From Perilla frutescens (Eukaryota; Streptophyta; Magnoliopsida; Lamiales; Lamiaceae): a DNA stretch of 64,000 bases. The stretch spans positions 18,670,001 through 18,734,000 of the forward strand of contig BRKX01000011.1 of the NCBI GenBank assembly GCA_026008535.1, written 5' to 3'. The translations under genes and the position numbers were made by a program. The first letter of the stretch is position 1, and each line of letters starts with the position of its first letter. Shown piece by piece: positions 46,653 through 57,975 of the stretch. The notes below the pieces were generated by a model. It was not told the origin of the DNA and made no database searches. It worked only from the letters and a program-made list of their open reading frames with translations.

Positions 46653-48468
46653 TTGGAAAGACAGAAATTTCAATTGATTCTTAAGGAATCAAACAATCCT
46701 TTTCTTCTGGTCAATCTTCACAAGACCGGAATTCTACACTACCTAGAAACTCTTTCAAGATTCTTCAGACAAGACTTGGTAAGTGAGTTCTTGCTTCCAG
46801 CAAAGGTCACTACAGATGGGAAGGTCATACAATCAGTGATCCAAGGAAAGAAACTCCAAATCACTGAAAGAAAGATTGCATAAATCTTTCAACTTCCCAG
46901 AAAAGGCTCCAGGGTTCAAGATCTGAAAGATTCAGCTGAACCTTCCTGGAAAGAATGGCGTGCTTCAAATTGCTCCAAGTAATTCAGTTTTACCACAGCC
47001 AAAACTGATTTGAAGCCCGAGTATAGAGTTATGCTCGATATCACAAAAGAAATGATGTACGGCGCCATTGGAAGCCTGAGTCAGTTGACTCAAGAAAGAT
47101 ACAAGGTAATGATACACCTTGTTGAAGGATTGGAAGCTAATTGGGCAGAGTTTGTCTTCTCCCAATTCAAGCATCAAGTTAACAAAGTCGCCGACTTAAA
47201 AAAGACTGGGAAATTTGAGTCCAAAGTAGGACTTGTTCTAAGAATGAGCAAGCTCCTGGAAGATATGTTGAATCTTTCAAATGATGACGCGCTACCAATC
47301 CTCATATCCAACTGGATTCCCAAGAAAGGGAAAGCACATCTTCAGTCACTCAAGAAGAAGATGAGATCTAAAGCCAAGTCTGGCAATACAACTTCAAGCA
47401 GTTCAGATTCCAATGAAGTTCCCTCTCCTCACTCCAAAAATGGATCATCAGTTGACTTTAAACCCTACACTGATCCAGATGAGCTCATTCCCTTCATTGG
47501 AATCCCTCATCCAAATTATGGAGCTGAGTACTTCCGAAGAGCCTGCCTTCCTCTCCAGCTGACTGAAGACAACATTCGCACATTTTACAGTGGCAAATAT
47601 GAAGTCAAGAGTGCTCAGAAGGACATAACGAATCTCATTCTCACTCACTTCACTTATGTTGCCAAGCAAGACAACCAGCTATTCAAACAGCTGCACCAGT
47701 ACTTTTACTGGTATAACTGGAGACATTCAATGTCAATCCAGTCACATTTCTTGCTAACAGCCTTTCATGGCCTGAGCTTTTGGCAACGTGAAGAGACTTG
47801 GAGCCTCAAATCCATTTCCTCCAAATATTGTGTAAGTCCAGCAGATTATAAAGCATCGACTTGATAACAACATTTCAGTTAAGGCCCTGCTAGCTGATGT
47901 TAAAGCCAACTTGAGATCGCAAAAAGTTGCAACTGAAAAATAGTTTGCTAACAATCCAGTCGATCAATGTTGCCTACAACTGAATCTTGATCTGATTCAG
48001 TCAGAAAAGGCATATCTACAAGCTGCAGGTACCACTGAAGAGATAGACCAAGATCTTTCTCATACTCAAGTAGTGGTAACTCCAAGGAGTCAACATCCTG
48101 GACAAAGTGGAACCAAAGACGATGAAGATATTGCCACGTCTCCAAATCTCATGTCCAGAGGCTATGTTACTCTTCTTATCAAGTCTTGCTCAAGAGCTGT
48201 AACACTGATGATTAATCAGTCCAGCTCATCCCGCAGAGGAATTAAAGAGCTGACCACCTTGAAGCTGACCACCTCAGCAGTTGTTCTTAAGCAACTTCAA
48301 CATGCTGAGACTCTAGCCGAAACTGATTCCTTTCAGGACATCATCAGTTTAGCTTCCAAAAGGAAACGGTCCAATAGCTCTAGAGAAAGCGGTGAAGCTA
48401 GTCCCATTCGACCACTCAAGAAGAGAAAATTGACAAAACGTCAATCAGTAGATGCTCAACAAAACTGA
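46653..48468 (+). pseudogene. Extra ORF 2 of the SIRE-like element, same unknown family
   Basis: No ATG is preserved at the start. The frame from 46653 continues through 47010-47864 with stops at ~46881 and ~46980. Shared motifs: HYLETLSRFFRQDLVSEFL, the (R/K)KIA-IFQLP block split by the first stop, LTQERYKVMIHLVEGLEANWAEFVFSQFKHQV (quoted across 47100s) and RMSKLLEDML. A second domain follows: GAEYFRRACLPLQLT and LFKQLHQYFYWYNWRHS. After 47864 a frame change leads to 48073-48468, a basic tail with KKRKLTKRQ near its end that looks like a nuclear localisation signal. Most similar to extra ORF 3. Confidence 0.6.
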
Positions 48469-49067
48469 TTAAATCAGTTAAAGGCGACATCGTCAGTATA
48501 GCAGGAAACTGACACCTCGAGCTCCAAGTCCCTCCTCTCATTGGCAGCCTGATCAATCCTCTTTGATAAGCTTCTCTACTCTCTATTCCTCACAACTTAT
48601 TTTTTGAAAAAGTTATCGTTAACATTTCAAAATAAGCTTACTGTTCATCTGAGTTGCCATTTAAGTCTCTATACCCAGCATTAAAGTATAAAGAGATGAA
48701 TTTTTTGAGGTATATAAATAGCAAATCTTCTGGCAAAATATTGTGCTATTTATGGCAACTACTTAGATTTTCAAACCCTCATATCTCAGCCGCTTGATCA
48801 AAAAGCATTAATCCAAGTGGACGGCTGAGATGCATGCATCATTCATTCAACTAACTTTCTTTCAAATCAGATAGCTGATCAACCAGTAAGCACTCGATTG
48901 CTCTGGTTTAATGCATGAAAATTTACTACTTTTAAAAGCAGTAGAGAAGTTGAATGAAAATAAGAACTCTCAACAGAGACAAAAACTCTCTCTAACTTTT
49001 TCATCCCTTCTTCTTGTCTTCTCACTTATCCAAAGCCCCTTTCCTTCTCATATCATATCATCAAAAA

Positions 49068-50480
49068 ATGGCTTCCTCATTCCACTCGATGAATATGGTG
49101 CTTTTAATAAAGAAGTTCATAATGGATAAGTTCATTGACCGAGAGTTTCTTCAAGCTCGAATTGGTCTTGAGAAGACTAGCATGATCTTTCACTTGTTGA
49201 AGACATGCGGGCTTCTGTCTTTCATGACAACACAACTTAAGAGGAAGCATCTTCCGCTTGTAGCTGAGTTCAACTACCATGCGGAAATCTCTGGACAAAA
49301 CATACTATCTGTTGTCCAAGATCAGGTTATCATCATCAACAAAGATGTGTTAACCAACATGTTTCAGCTTTTCGATAAGGGCCTGAAGGTGGTTGAACTA
49401 GTGCCCCCCTCAAAGTTGGAGTTGTGGAACGACTGGAAGCTTCCACACATTGATCACCGAGGCTTTTTAAATAATTTGAAAGATAGTCTCTCTCCAACCA
49501 TGGTCCAGATCTTGGACATTGTGATGCATATTTTTCTTAGCAGCATCACCAACGTGCAGTTCAATGACCACACCTCTCATCTCATGGTCGCCATATATTA
49601 CGGATGCAACGCTGATTGGGCATCTTTTATATTAGCTCAGCTTCGCATTCATGTGAGGCATGCTGAGATCGATCTAACTTCTGGCACATTCAAAGCCAAG
49701 TTAGGATTTTCCAATCGACTCAGTCATATTATAGCAGAGCAACTTGAAACAGTTCCTGGTGGATATTTTCTCACCAGAAGAGATCTCCTTCCTACAGTTT
49801 ACATTCACCGTAGACATCGGAATGTAACTGGTCACCCTGGGAAGTCGAGACTTCAGCTCACGGAGGACCACAGCCCAGCTAAAGGAAAGTAGCCGCTCCT
49901 TCATGCTGACCCTCCAGCTGATGCAGATCAGTCCTTCACTGACAGTGACTCTTTCACTTATATAAGTGATAAGTCTATTGCACCTGCAACCAGGGAACCT
50001 CCTTAGATCGCTATCCCAGAAACTCTGGAAGAAGGCTTCAATGCAAGCCTTGACCAACAACTTGAAAGTTGTTTCGGTCGAATAAGGGATCACAGTCCCT
50101 TTCTCTTCGAACATCTTCGAAGATATCTCCAGTATCACCTATGGAGATATCATGTGGATGATGCCATAATGCTAATAATGGCAGACAAGTGAAGCTACTC
50201 ATACTGGATTAAGGAAGGTCAATGGAGCAGGAGTTGGATGAACTATTCGCTCGATACACCTCCATCAGTCCTAGAAATCATGGATTCCATGATTAAGAGG
50301 TTTCAAACCTCGGTGCCTCATGATGCACCCCTTCCCAAACATGAGCCCTCTAACTCATCCACAACTCCTCTTCAAGAGGATGTCCTCATCACCGAGCCAT
50401 TTCTCGAACTCACATCAGCTTCTTCTCTTAAGCAAGATCCACTCTCTCTCTCAGATCTTGACCAACTGATGTCGACATAG
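49068..50480 (+). pseudogene. Extra ORF 3 of the SIRE-like element, same unknown family
   Basis: A single frame of ~470 codons from ATG (MASSFHSMN), with three in-frame stops (TAG at ~49890, TAG at ~50004, TGA at ~50190) and no frameshift. Domain motifs: VAEFNYHAEI, VIIINKDVLTNMFQLF, HLMVAIYYGCNADWASFILAQLRIHV (from ~49560) and RLSHIIAEQLE. The second region has LFEHLRRYLQYHLWRYH, matching LFKQLHQYFYWYNWRHS of ORF 2. The C-terminus is Ser/Pro-rich. The first 275 codons are uninterrupted, the longest intact stretch among the three copies. Confidence 0.65.
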
Positions 50481-51432
50481 GAGTCATATACATGATTGTC
50501 CGCTCCTATGCCTGTATCCCAAGCTCCCCACATCACCAACAACTTGTTGGCCACTTTTTTCTCTCCTTTGCCACAGTTGTCACTGCCAAACTATGACTTC
50601 CATCAGCTCGTCCGTTTGGATGATGCCAAAAAGGGAGAAGGATATATTGATGATGGAAAATCATATGCTCCAACATATGATGGTCCCTGGTAAGGTGGTC
50701 TAACTCTTTGGGATGAAATCCAAAGAGAAGTACAACGAAAGGTATAGCTTCAAAGGCAAGCTACCTTTCAGGGGGAAGCTACTATCAGGGAAAAGCTATT
50801 CGTGAATGGGAAGTCCAACTTGAGCAATGCCCAACTCAAGATTACTTTTGGACTTGGGAGAATGCCCAGCTGAAATAACAGCAAGAATGGGGTATCCATA
50901 GTATACCAAGCATCTCTCCCTGCAAGTATGAAAAAGGAGAATCGAGCAAAAGAAGAAGGAACTGAGTGGTGAACAGTTCCAACTAAAGAAGTTAAAAATA
51001 TCAATTCTTGATATTCTCTCTATTACTTCCTTATATTTCTTCATCTTCTCTGCTCAATCAGCTTCTAAACATGCTCTTTTGTTTATAATACAAATATTCT
51101 GATCATGCTGATATGTCCCTTTGAATAGCTTAAGGTTTTCCATACGCTCTGATAAGTGAAAATTCTGCATGATAATCCGAATTGAGCTGTTTTTAGAATT
51201 GAAACATTTGAAGCATTTTCAAGTTGTGCAAATGAGTACTCAGATATCTTAAGGTCATTTAAGCTGCATTTCTCATCAACAAAAATTTTGATGCCTTACA
51301 GATAAAACTCGTTAAGCTCACATATTAATGTATGCTTCATTACTCTGATACAGGCTCAGATGCTCATTCATGAAAGATAACCTTGTACAGTTTTTCCATC
51401 ATCAAATCAGCTGTTTTTTGACATCATCAAAA
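50481..51432 (+). other. 3' non-coding region of the SIRE-like element
   Basis: No supported gene. Short frames at 50496-50693 may extend the third ORF's C-terminus in another frame. The purine-rich end leads into the polypurine tract. Confidence 0.5.
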
Positions 51433-51442
51433 AGGGGGAAAT
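51430..51442 (+). other. Polypurine tract of the SIRE-like element
   Basis: A run of A, then GGGGG, then AAAT lies directly before the 3' LTR, in the position of the plus-strand primer. Confidence 0.75.
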
Positions 51443-53198
51443 TATTAGGAAAATTGTTGGGAAAATCCCAAAGGATGGTTTTAATGAAATGTCAAAACAC
51501 ATGTGATCATTTAATAAAAAACTGCAGGTTATGAAAAGCTGAAAATCAGGGATAATGACCAAGTAAGACTTCAAGCTGAGATAAAAGACAGCTATTCAGA
51601 AGCATGGTCAACCAGCTTACAAGGTTTCCTTGATTAGACCAGTCAAAATCAACTCTTCAAAGCTTAAGAAAATCTGTAAAGGGGGAAGAGAACTTTGGAG
51701 ACAAGTAGGCATCCACAGATGAGTAATCATCAGTCTTAGTAGAAAGCCAAGATAGACTGATAAACAGAGTCAGCTTGAAAGCTGAAACTGATCTAATCAA
51801 AGATCAATCAGAGAGCTGGCCCTAAACTGATCAAAGATCAGTTAGCTGGTAAAGTAGCTCTAAAAGCATTAAGCCACTACTGAACTGACTATAGATCAGT
51901 TCAAGGAGAAAAGGTAAAAGCTCAATCAGGTAGCCAACTGATAAGTCCAGAACTGAAAGCTTTTCAAGCTTAGCTGCTGAGTCAGCTGAACTAGACTATA
52001 TCAGGATAGAAGCTCAACGCAGCTGAGGATCTGCCAATAGGACAATCTCAGAGCTGAAAGCCGAGATAGCTGAGAGCCCATCAGCTGAATGTCCAAAAAA
52101 TGATAGCCGAATCACATGCTCTTTCTGACAAGCAGTTAATGAAGATCTTAACAGAAAATCTTTAAAAGATCCTGATAATCTTAGAGCAAAGAACATTAAA
52201 GTCAAACGGCTAGTTCATTAAGAGTTTTAAACAGCTACAAGCATTAAAATACCACCGGTGATTTCTAAACAATCACCAATCATAACGGTCAAAATTCACT
52301 CATCTATTTAAAGAGGGTGAAATCAATTTTGGCCAAGACTTTCACCAATCTAACTTTGCTATTTTGCAGAACGAGCTTTTTCTTTCTCCCTCCCCACAGC
52401 TCAAAGCTTAATATTCTCAAAGTGCGAAAAGTCTCAACTGAGAAGGCGTGCTTCAAGTTCAAAGCAAGCTGCTAAGCAGACGCAGAATTCCAGCAAGAGC
52501 AAAGCTTCTCAGTTCAGTCCCTCAAAGATCAACCACTCAACTTAAGCTAAATGAGCATTCCAGGTTGATAACAGATTCAAGACTGCCTTCTTGAAGATCG
52601 AGCGAGATCTAAAATCGTGTAAAGACGGGCAATAGCACCTAAAGTCTCGATGAGCAGTTGGGATCGGTAAGTGTGAGCTGTCGTCCTAGAAACCGGCTGA
52701 GAAGGAGCGTGTACTAACGGGTCCATTCTTCCAGGACAGTAACAGTTGGAAAGGAGGTCGCGTTCAGGTTGAAGGGTGTCATTTTCAGGTCCAACAGGAA
52801 TTCTTCATTGTGTAGCTATAATAAAGAAACTTTACACTTGCATAGTGGATTGCCCTTCTGCGGAAGGAAGAGAGGACGTAGAAGCGGGAAGCTTTGAACC
52901 TCTATAAAGTCCTGTGTGTGAAGTTCTTACTGCTTTCAGCTTTGCATGTTCTTAAACTGCACACCTCCACAAATGCAGACTGCACTGACAAGCTTTAGCC
53001 ACGTCTTCAAAGCTATTAGTTGTAAGCTGATCAACTCACCAACTAAGCTTCATTCAGGTCTTCTCAACTGATCAATAAGCACAGATAAAATATCAAAAGT
53101 GAGTCAGGGCCCTATCTATTCCGCATCCGTTTAAAGTTTTTGAAGTCAGTTTATTCACCCCCTCTCTAAACTGACATAGACTCGCACCGGGACCAATA
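51443..53198 (+). repeat. 3' LTR of the SIRE-like element
   Basis: 1,756 bp, aligned throughout with 36504-38192. Both terminal dinucleotides are decayed by transition (TG to TA, CA to TA). It carries an extra ~60-bp segment near 52470-52550 absent from the 5' LTR. One CTGATCAAAGATCAG palindrome is intact and one is decayed. Confidence 0.88.
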
Positions 53199-53203
53199 AT
53201 AGG

Positions 53204-55293
53204 CTTTAGGATAGAAGTGTGTCTGGGTTTAAAACCTGAATAAGCATAGATGTTTTGTTTAATGAACTTGATTTTCCATGCATGTCTGAATCCTCACATT
53301 CTGCAGTTCCAAGTGAGGTGGAGAAACTGCATAACTTGAATCAGAACTTGTATGATTTTCCGTTTTCTCCTGATGTTTCCAGTAAGGTGGATGACCCTAC
53401 CCCTGTTTTGCCTGAACCTGAAGTTGTGAATCATAATGTCCCAAATGTTGAAAATGAAAATGAACTTGTGTTTGATAACTTTGATATAAATGATTCAGTG
53501 TCTAATCATGAGTCTGATAATGAAACCTCTAATAATATGATTGTGTCAGACTCTGAGACTAGTTCCAATTCTGAAAATGAGCCTAAAAATATGACTGAAC
53601 CTGTGCCTGAACCTGAGAAATTGAATAATTATCAGCTTACTAGAGATAGGCCAAGAAGGAATGTGAGATTGTCTGCAAGATATGATGATTATAACTTATC
53701 TCTGTATGCCTTTAATGTGTTCAGCAATATTGATAAATTTGAGCCTAAAACCTTCTCTGAAGCTGTGAATTTCCCCTGAATCTGATAAATGGCTTGTTGC
53801 TGTGAACTGTGAAATAAAATTCTTGCATGATAACAATTCCTGGGTGCTTGTTGAAAAACTAAAAAACTGTTATGTGGTTGAATACAAATGGTTGTTTAAA
53901 ATCAAGCAAGAGATTGATAATGTGAGATACAAAGCCAAACTGCAAAGAGTTTTACACAGAAAGAAGGCATTGATTACAATGAAATATTTACTCATGTGGT
54001 CAAATTTACAACTGTAAGAATTATGCTTGCTCTTGTGGCTCATTTTGATTGGGAACTTAAGAAAATAGATATGACAGCTGCCTTTTTGCATGGTGAACTT
54101 GAGAATAATATTTACATGCATCAGCCAGAGGGCTTTGTTGATAAATCATATCCTAATCATGTGTGCTTGCTTAAGAAATCTTTGTATGGTCTGAAACAAT
54201 CCCCAAGACAGTGGAATATAAAATTTGACAAGTGTATGCAAAGCATGAACTTTACCAGAAGCAAATTTGATCATTGCTTGTATTACATGCAATCTGAAGT
54301 GCCAATGTTTATGTTGCTTTATGTGGATGATATGCTCTTGATTAGCCCCTGTCTGAAAACTGTTAAGCATATGCAAAGTTGTCTATGTGCAAACTTTGAT
54401 ATGAAAGATCTTGGTGATGCTAGAAAGATCCTTGGCATGAAAATTGACAGAAATAGGGAAAAAACATACACTTGTGCTACACCAAACTGCTTATATTGAC
54501 CAAGTGTTGAAAAAATTTTAAAATGGAGAAATGTAAACCTGTCTCTGTACCCCCTGCATCTCATTTTGTGCTAAGAATAGATCAATCTCCTAAGAATGAA
54601 TCTGAAATGAATGATATGCAAGATGTCCCTTATGCTAATGTCATTGGTTCTATCATGTATTTAATGATTAGCACTAGACATGATATTGCCTATGTTGTTT
54701 CTTATTTGAGTAGATACATGGCTAATCCTGGGTTGCTTTACTGGGAATCATTGAAATGGCTTCTTAGATACTTGAAATCCACTATTAATAGTAGTTTGAC
54801 CTTTTCTAAGGCAGCTGATGGTGTGAAATGTATGGGATATGTTGACTCTAATTATGCAAATGACAGAGATCAAAGGAAGTCAACTACCTCTTATGTGTTT
54901 ACTTTATGTGGTGCTTGTATTAGTTGGATATCACAACTGCAGAGTATTGTTGCATTATCCTCTACTGAATCAGAATATATTGTTGCTACTAAGGCTGTGA
55001 AGGAAGCCATTTGGCTTAATGGTGTACTGGCTGAGATAAAATTTATTGATGATGAACCTTTGATTTATTCCGATAGCCAGTCTGCAATTCAAATGTGCAA
55101 GAATCATATGTTCCATGATAAAACAAAGCACATTGATGTGAGATTCCATTTTATAAGAGATATTGTGGAAAAGGGGGATGTTTTACTTGATAAAATTCCT
55201 TCTAAATTCAACCCAGCAAACATGGGCACTAAGTGTCTCCCAGTTGCAAAGCTGAGTGCCTGCAAAAGATCCTTAAACATGGATCTTGGTTGA
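53204..55293 (+). pseudogene. Copia reverse transcriptase and RNase H (Tork-like, resumed)
   Basis: Immediately after the nested element the interrupted integrase C-terminus resumes (GYRL(stop)DRSVSGFKT, then VLFNELDFP). It is followed by an acidic connector (53255-53779, ending NRP-type RDRPRRNVRLS). RT spans about 53780-54510 in two overlapping frames with YVDD at 54320-54331 and LLKKSLYGLKQSPRQW. RNase H is 54523-55293: ANVIGSIMYL, MGYVDSNYANDRDQRKSTT, ALSSTESEYIVATKAVKEAIW, YSDSQSAIQM and KTKHIDVRFHFIRD. The RNase H frame is fully open for 256 codons. RT is broken by frame changes. Confidence 0.88.
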
Positions 55294-55625
55294 AATTATG
55301 TTTTGTGCCTTGTTTGTGATGGTATTCTGGGCTGTGTACCTGAATACCTTATCTGTTTATGTGAAGCTATTATTGGTTATTCTTACCCTGTTGGTTCAAT
55401 GCTAGGTTGCAACTTGTTCAAGGAAACTCAGTGAATGACTTGAGATATGTTGCTGAATTGGGTTGGTCTCTAGTGTTGAGACTGAGATTAATACGCATAG
55501 TATTTCTCTCTCTCTCTCCTACATTGTCTGTGTGATAGGTAAAGAGTAAAAAGGCTATGATGATAAACCCAAGTGTTGGGATGCACTCACTAGTGACATA
55601 AAGACCAATGGACCAAAGGTGGATA

Positions 55626-56343
55626 TGTGGAGGTTGGCCCAGTTGCCCTTTATTTATTTCAGGCCCAATTCATTTTTTTTTCCCAGCCCATCTGTGAGCC
55701 CAATACTCTAACCCTACTTTACTATATATAATTTCCTTAACCCTAAATTACCATAAGCTGATATCTCCCTCTCTTATTAAAACTCTCGCGCCATTTCACC
55801 TTCTCTTCAAGCCTTATCTCTGAACCTAGCTATGTGCTGAGCTCTACAATACCTTCTCTCTGTTTCTTTGGCCGGAATCCTGTTCACCGGGTTCCTGAAT
55901 GGCTGTGAGTTGAGAGATATTGAGAGTCTAAGCCTGTGAGAGTGAGATAGAGAGCTTCGAGCCCTAATCCCCACCTGAAATCCACTTTGTGGTCTGTGTT
56001 TGTTGTCGCCGGAGTGTCGCACCCCCGACGGGAAAGATCTTAGCCATTGTGTCCTTGAGAGACCTCTTTCCCGATTCCAAATCTCTGATTTTTCATTTTC
56101 TTTTACTTTACTTTCTGTTCTCTCATATCTCGTGCTTCCTGTCTTGTTTTGCTGCTTGTTCTAACTCCAATACTTTGCAGATCTTTGTCCCTAAAGAAGT
56201 CTGTGAAGAAAGCAAACTCTGAGACTCTCTAAAGACCTAAACAAGCAAGATTGTGAACTCTAGTTGCTTGAGCAACAGTGAGGGTGAACCGCAAGGGTCG
56301 GGAACCAAGAAGGTGCACCCCCGACTAGGCACGATACCCAACA
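55626..56343 (+). repeat. 3' LTR of the Tork-like element
   Basis: 718 bp, TGTGGAGG...CCCAACA, followed by TATAG, which duplicates 32825-32829. Confidence 0.9.
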
Positions 56344-56348
56344 TATAG

Positions 56349-57235
56349 AAACACTATTTATATTATTAGAGAAAACACTTATGTGCACATGGTGTGTATA
56401 AGAGGTTTATATATATCACATAGATGACATTCCTTGCATGGACAACATAATAAAAAACTCGATGCCATCCAAACTATATAAAAAAATGATAATAACTTTC
56501 TCGTTTTTAATTGCATTTACGCAAATAATCTAGCAAACTAAAGGACTTTTCATGATCTTTTATTTAAGATCTCGCATGGATATTTTTGAACTAAAAAATA
56601 TAGACAAAAAATACACAACATTCATTTTTCATACATATTTAATTTCTAAATAAAATTAAATTCTAAAAAATAATTATAAACCCTAATTTAGATGTAATAA
56701 ATCCTAAAAACCTAAACCCTAAAAAATATACTTTAAAATAGAATTAGTGAACTTAAAATAAAAGGGAATAAATTTAGTTTTTTGAACCGGTGACTCGTGC
56801 AGTGCATTCGTCCGATACTAACGCGTGAGTTCGTGTACTGTGCTTGATAATTAATTTATTTTAGAATTTAATATATAACTTTAATTGGGATTAATAAACA
56901 TTAATTAGAATGAATGACATTCTTATAATTTTAGTGGACATTAGTACTTTTCAGGCCACAATGATACTTTTTAATGTAATTAGTGATATTTTTTCTTGGC
57001 GAAATAGGTCGGGTCAAGACAAATTGACCGCTAGTTGATCCTACCTTTCTAAAATAAGCTTATTTATATTCGGTACATGCAAGTTTTTAGCATTTATATT
57101 ATAATATGAGATATTTCTTTTTTTTTTTAATAAGAATCCAAGAATTAAGTGTTAAATGAGTGGAAGAGTTGTTGAATACGACTCGGTCGTCAAAACATGT
57201 ATATGAAGTGCTGACATGCATGAAATATTAGTAAG
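56349..57235. other. AT-rich intergenic DNA with a dispersed repeat
   Basis: No gene. Bases ~56780-57010 (GTGACTCGTGCAGTGCATTC ... TTGGCG...GGTCGGGTCAA) share order and words with ~59530-60060, suggesting two diverged copies of one transposon-like repeat. Confidence 0.4.
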
Positions 57236-57250
57236 GATAAATTATATATT

Positions 57251-57975
57251 GATATCTGATCTTGTAAATTTTTATTAAATTTATCACATGATCAATTATT
57301 CGGTATTATATAGCTTGTCTACCGCTGGAAATTTGATGTGGGGTTTTTCAATTTCACGACAAATCCAAAAATAATAAAAAAAATAATAAAATTATATTTT
57401 TGAAGCATGAATCACTATATTTTAAATTTTTTTTTTTTTAAGTGGCGATCACAATATTTTTGAAGTCGGGATTATGATAGAAGTTGCAATCAAGTTTTTA
57501 TTTTAGTTGAAAAAATATTATTTTGGTGTATTATAATATTGAATAGTTCAACATATGTATTTATTTATGATTTTCGTTTATGGCTATCAAATTCATGGAA
57601 TATTTTCATCTTCTCATCAATATTAGCGTGTTCTTATTATATTTTCAAATGGAAGTGATTATTAATTTTACAGGAAGAAGATGGTGCCGAATCATAAATA
57701 AAAAACATAAGTAGGGAATATTTTTTATTTAATTTTCAATCAATCATGATTGTTTTTTGTTTAATTTTCTTATATTGGAAATATTTCCTTGACAATCGGG
57801 GAAAAATTAATTAAAATACATGTGGAATTGAAATTTAAGTTCCTAATTTTTATTTTATTTTGTGTCTGATGTGGCGTCACAAAAATCCACATTAGATTTC
57901 CGTCGGTCCACTTAGACTATAAGATACCGAATAATTGATCATGGGGTATATTTTAAAAGTTTACAAGGTCAGGAC
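57251..57975. mobile_element. Foldback element with ~110-bp terminal inverted repeats (MULE-like)
   Basis: The left arm 57251-57360 and right arm 57866-57975 are inverted copies: shared blocks include CTTGTAAA, CATGATCAATTATTCGGTAT, GGAAAT(C/T)T(A/G)ATGTGG and CACGACA/GACGCCACA. The ~500-bp centre is AT-rich and non-coding. Long TIRs without coding fit a non-autonomous Mutator-like element. I could not define the 9-bp target duplication. Confidence 0.6.

Larger units (their letters stand above)
36504..53198 (+). mobile_element. SIRE-like Ty1/Copia retrotransposon with three extra 3' ORFs
   Basis: LTRs at 36504-38192 (1,689 bp) and 51443-53198 (1,756 bp) align along their length. A perfect target duplication ATAGG lies at 36499-36503 and 53199-53203. 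Internal order: PBS, gag with zinc knuckle and coiled coil, basic linker, protease, integrase, RT, RNase H, then 7.4 kb with three related ORFs of an unknown family, then a polypurine tract (AAAAAGGGGGAAAT). Large size, long gag and extra sequence after pol suggest the SIRE/Maximus lineage; this placement is inference. It is inserted in the Tork-like element, so it is the younger of the two. Confidence 0.88.
32830..56343 (+). mobile_element. Tork-like Ty1/Copia retrotransposon, split by a nested Copia element
   Basis: Matching LTRs (32830-33550, 721 bp; 55626-56343, 718 bp) begin TGTGGAGG and end AA(C/T)A, with a perfect 5-bp target duplication TATAG at 32825-32829 and 56344-56348. Inside are an iMet-type PBS, gag, protease, gag-pre-integrase, integrase, RT and RNase H in Copia order. 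WHARLGHMS and the RNase H end (ALSSTESEY, TKHIDVRFHFIRD) resemble the Tork/Tnt1 lineage. A second Copia element (36504-53198) sits between the integrase and RT regions. All genes carry stops or frameshifts. Confidence 0.9.
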
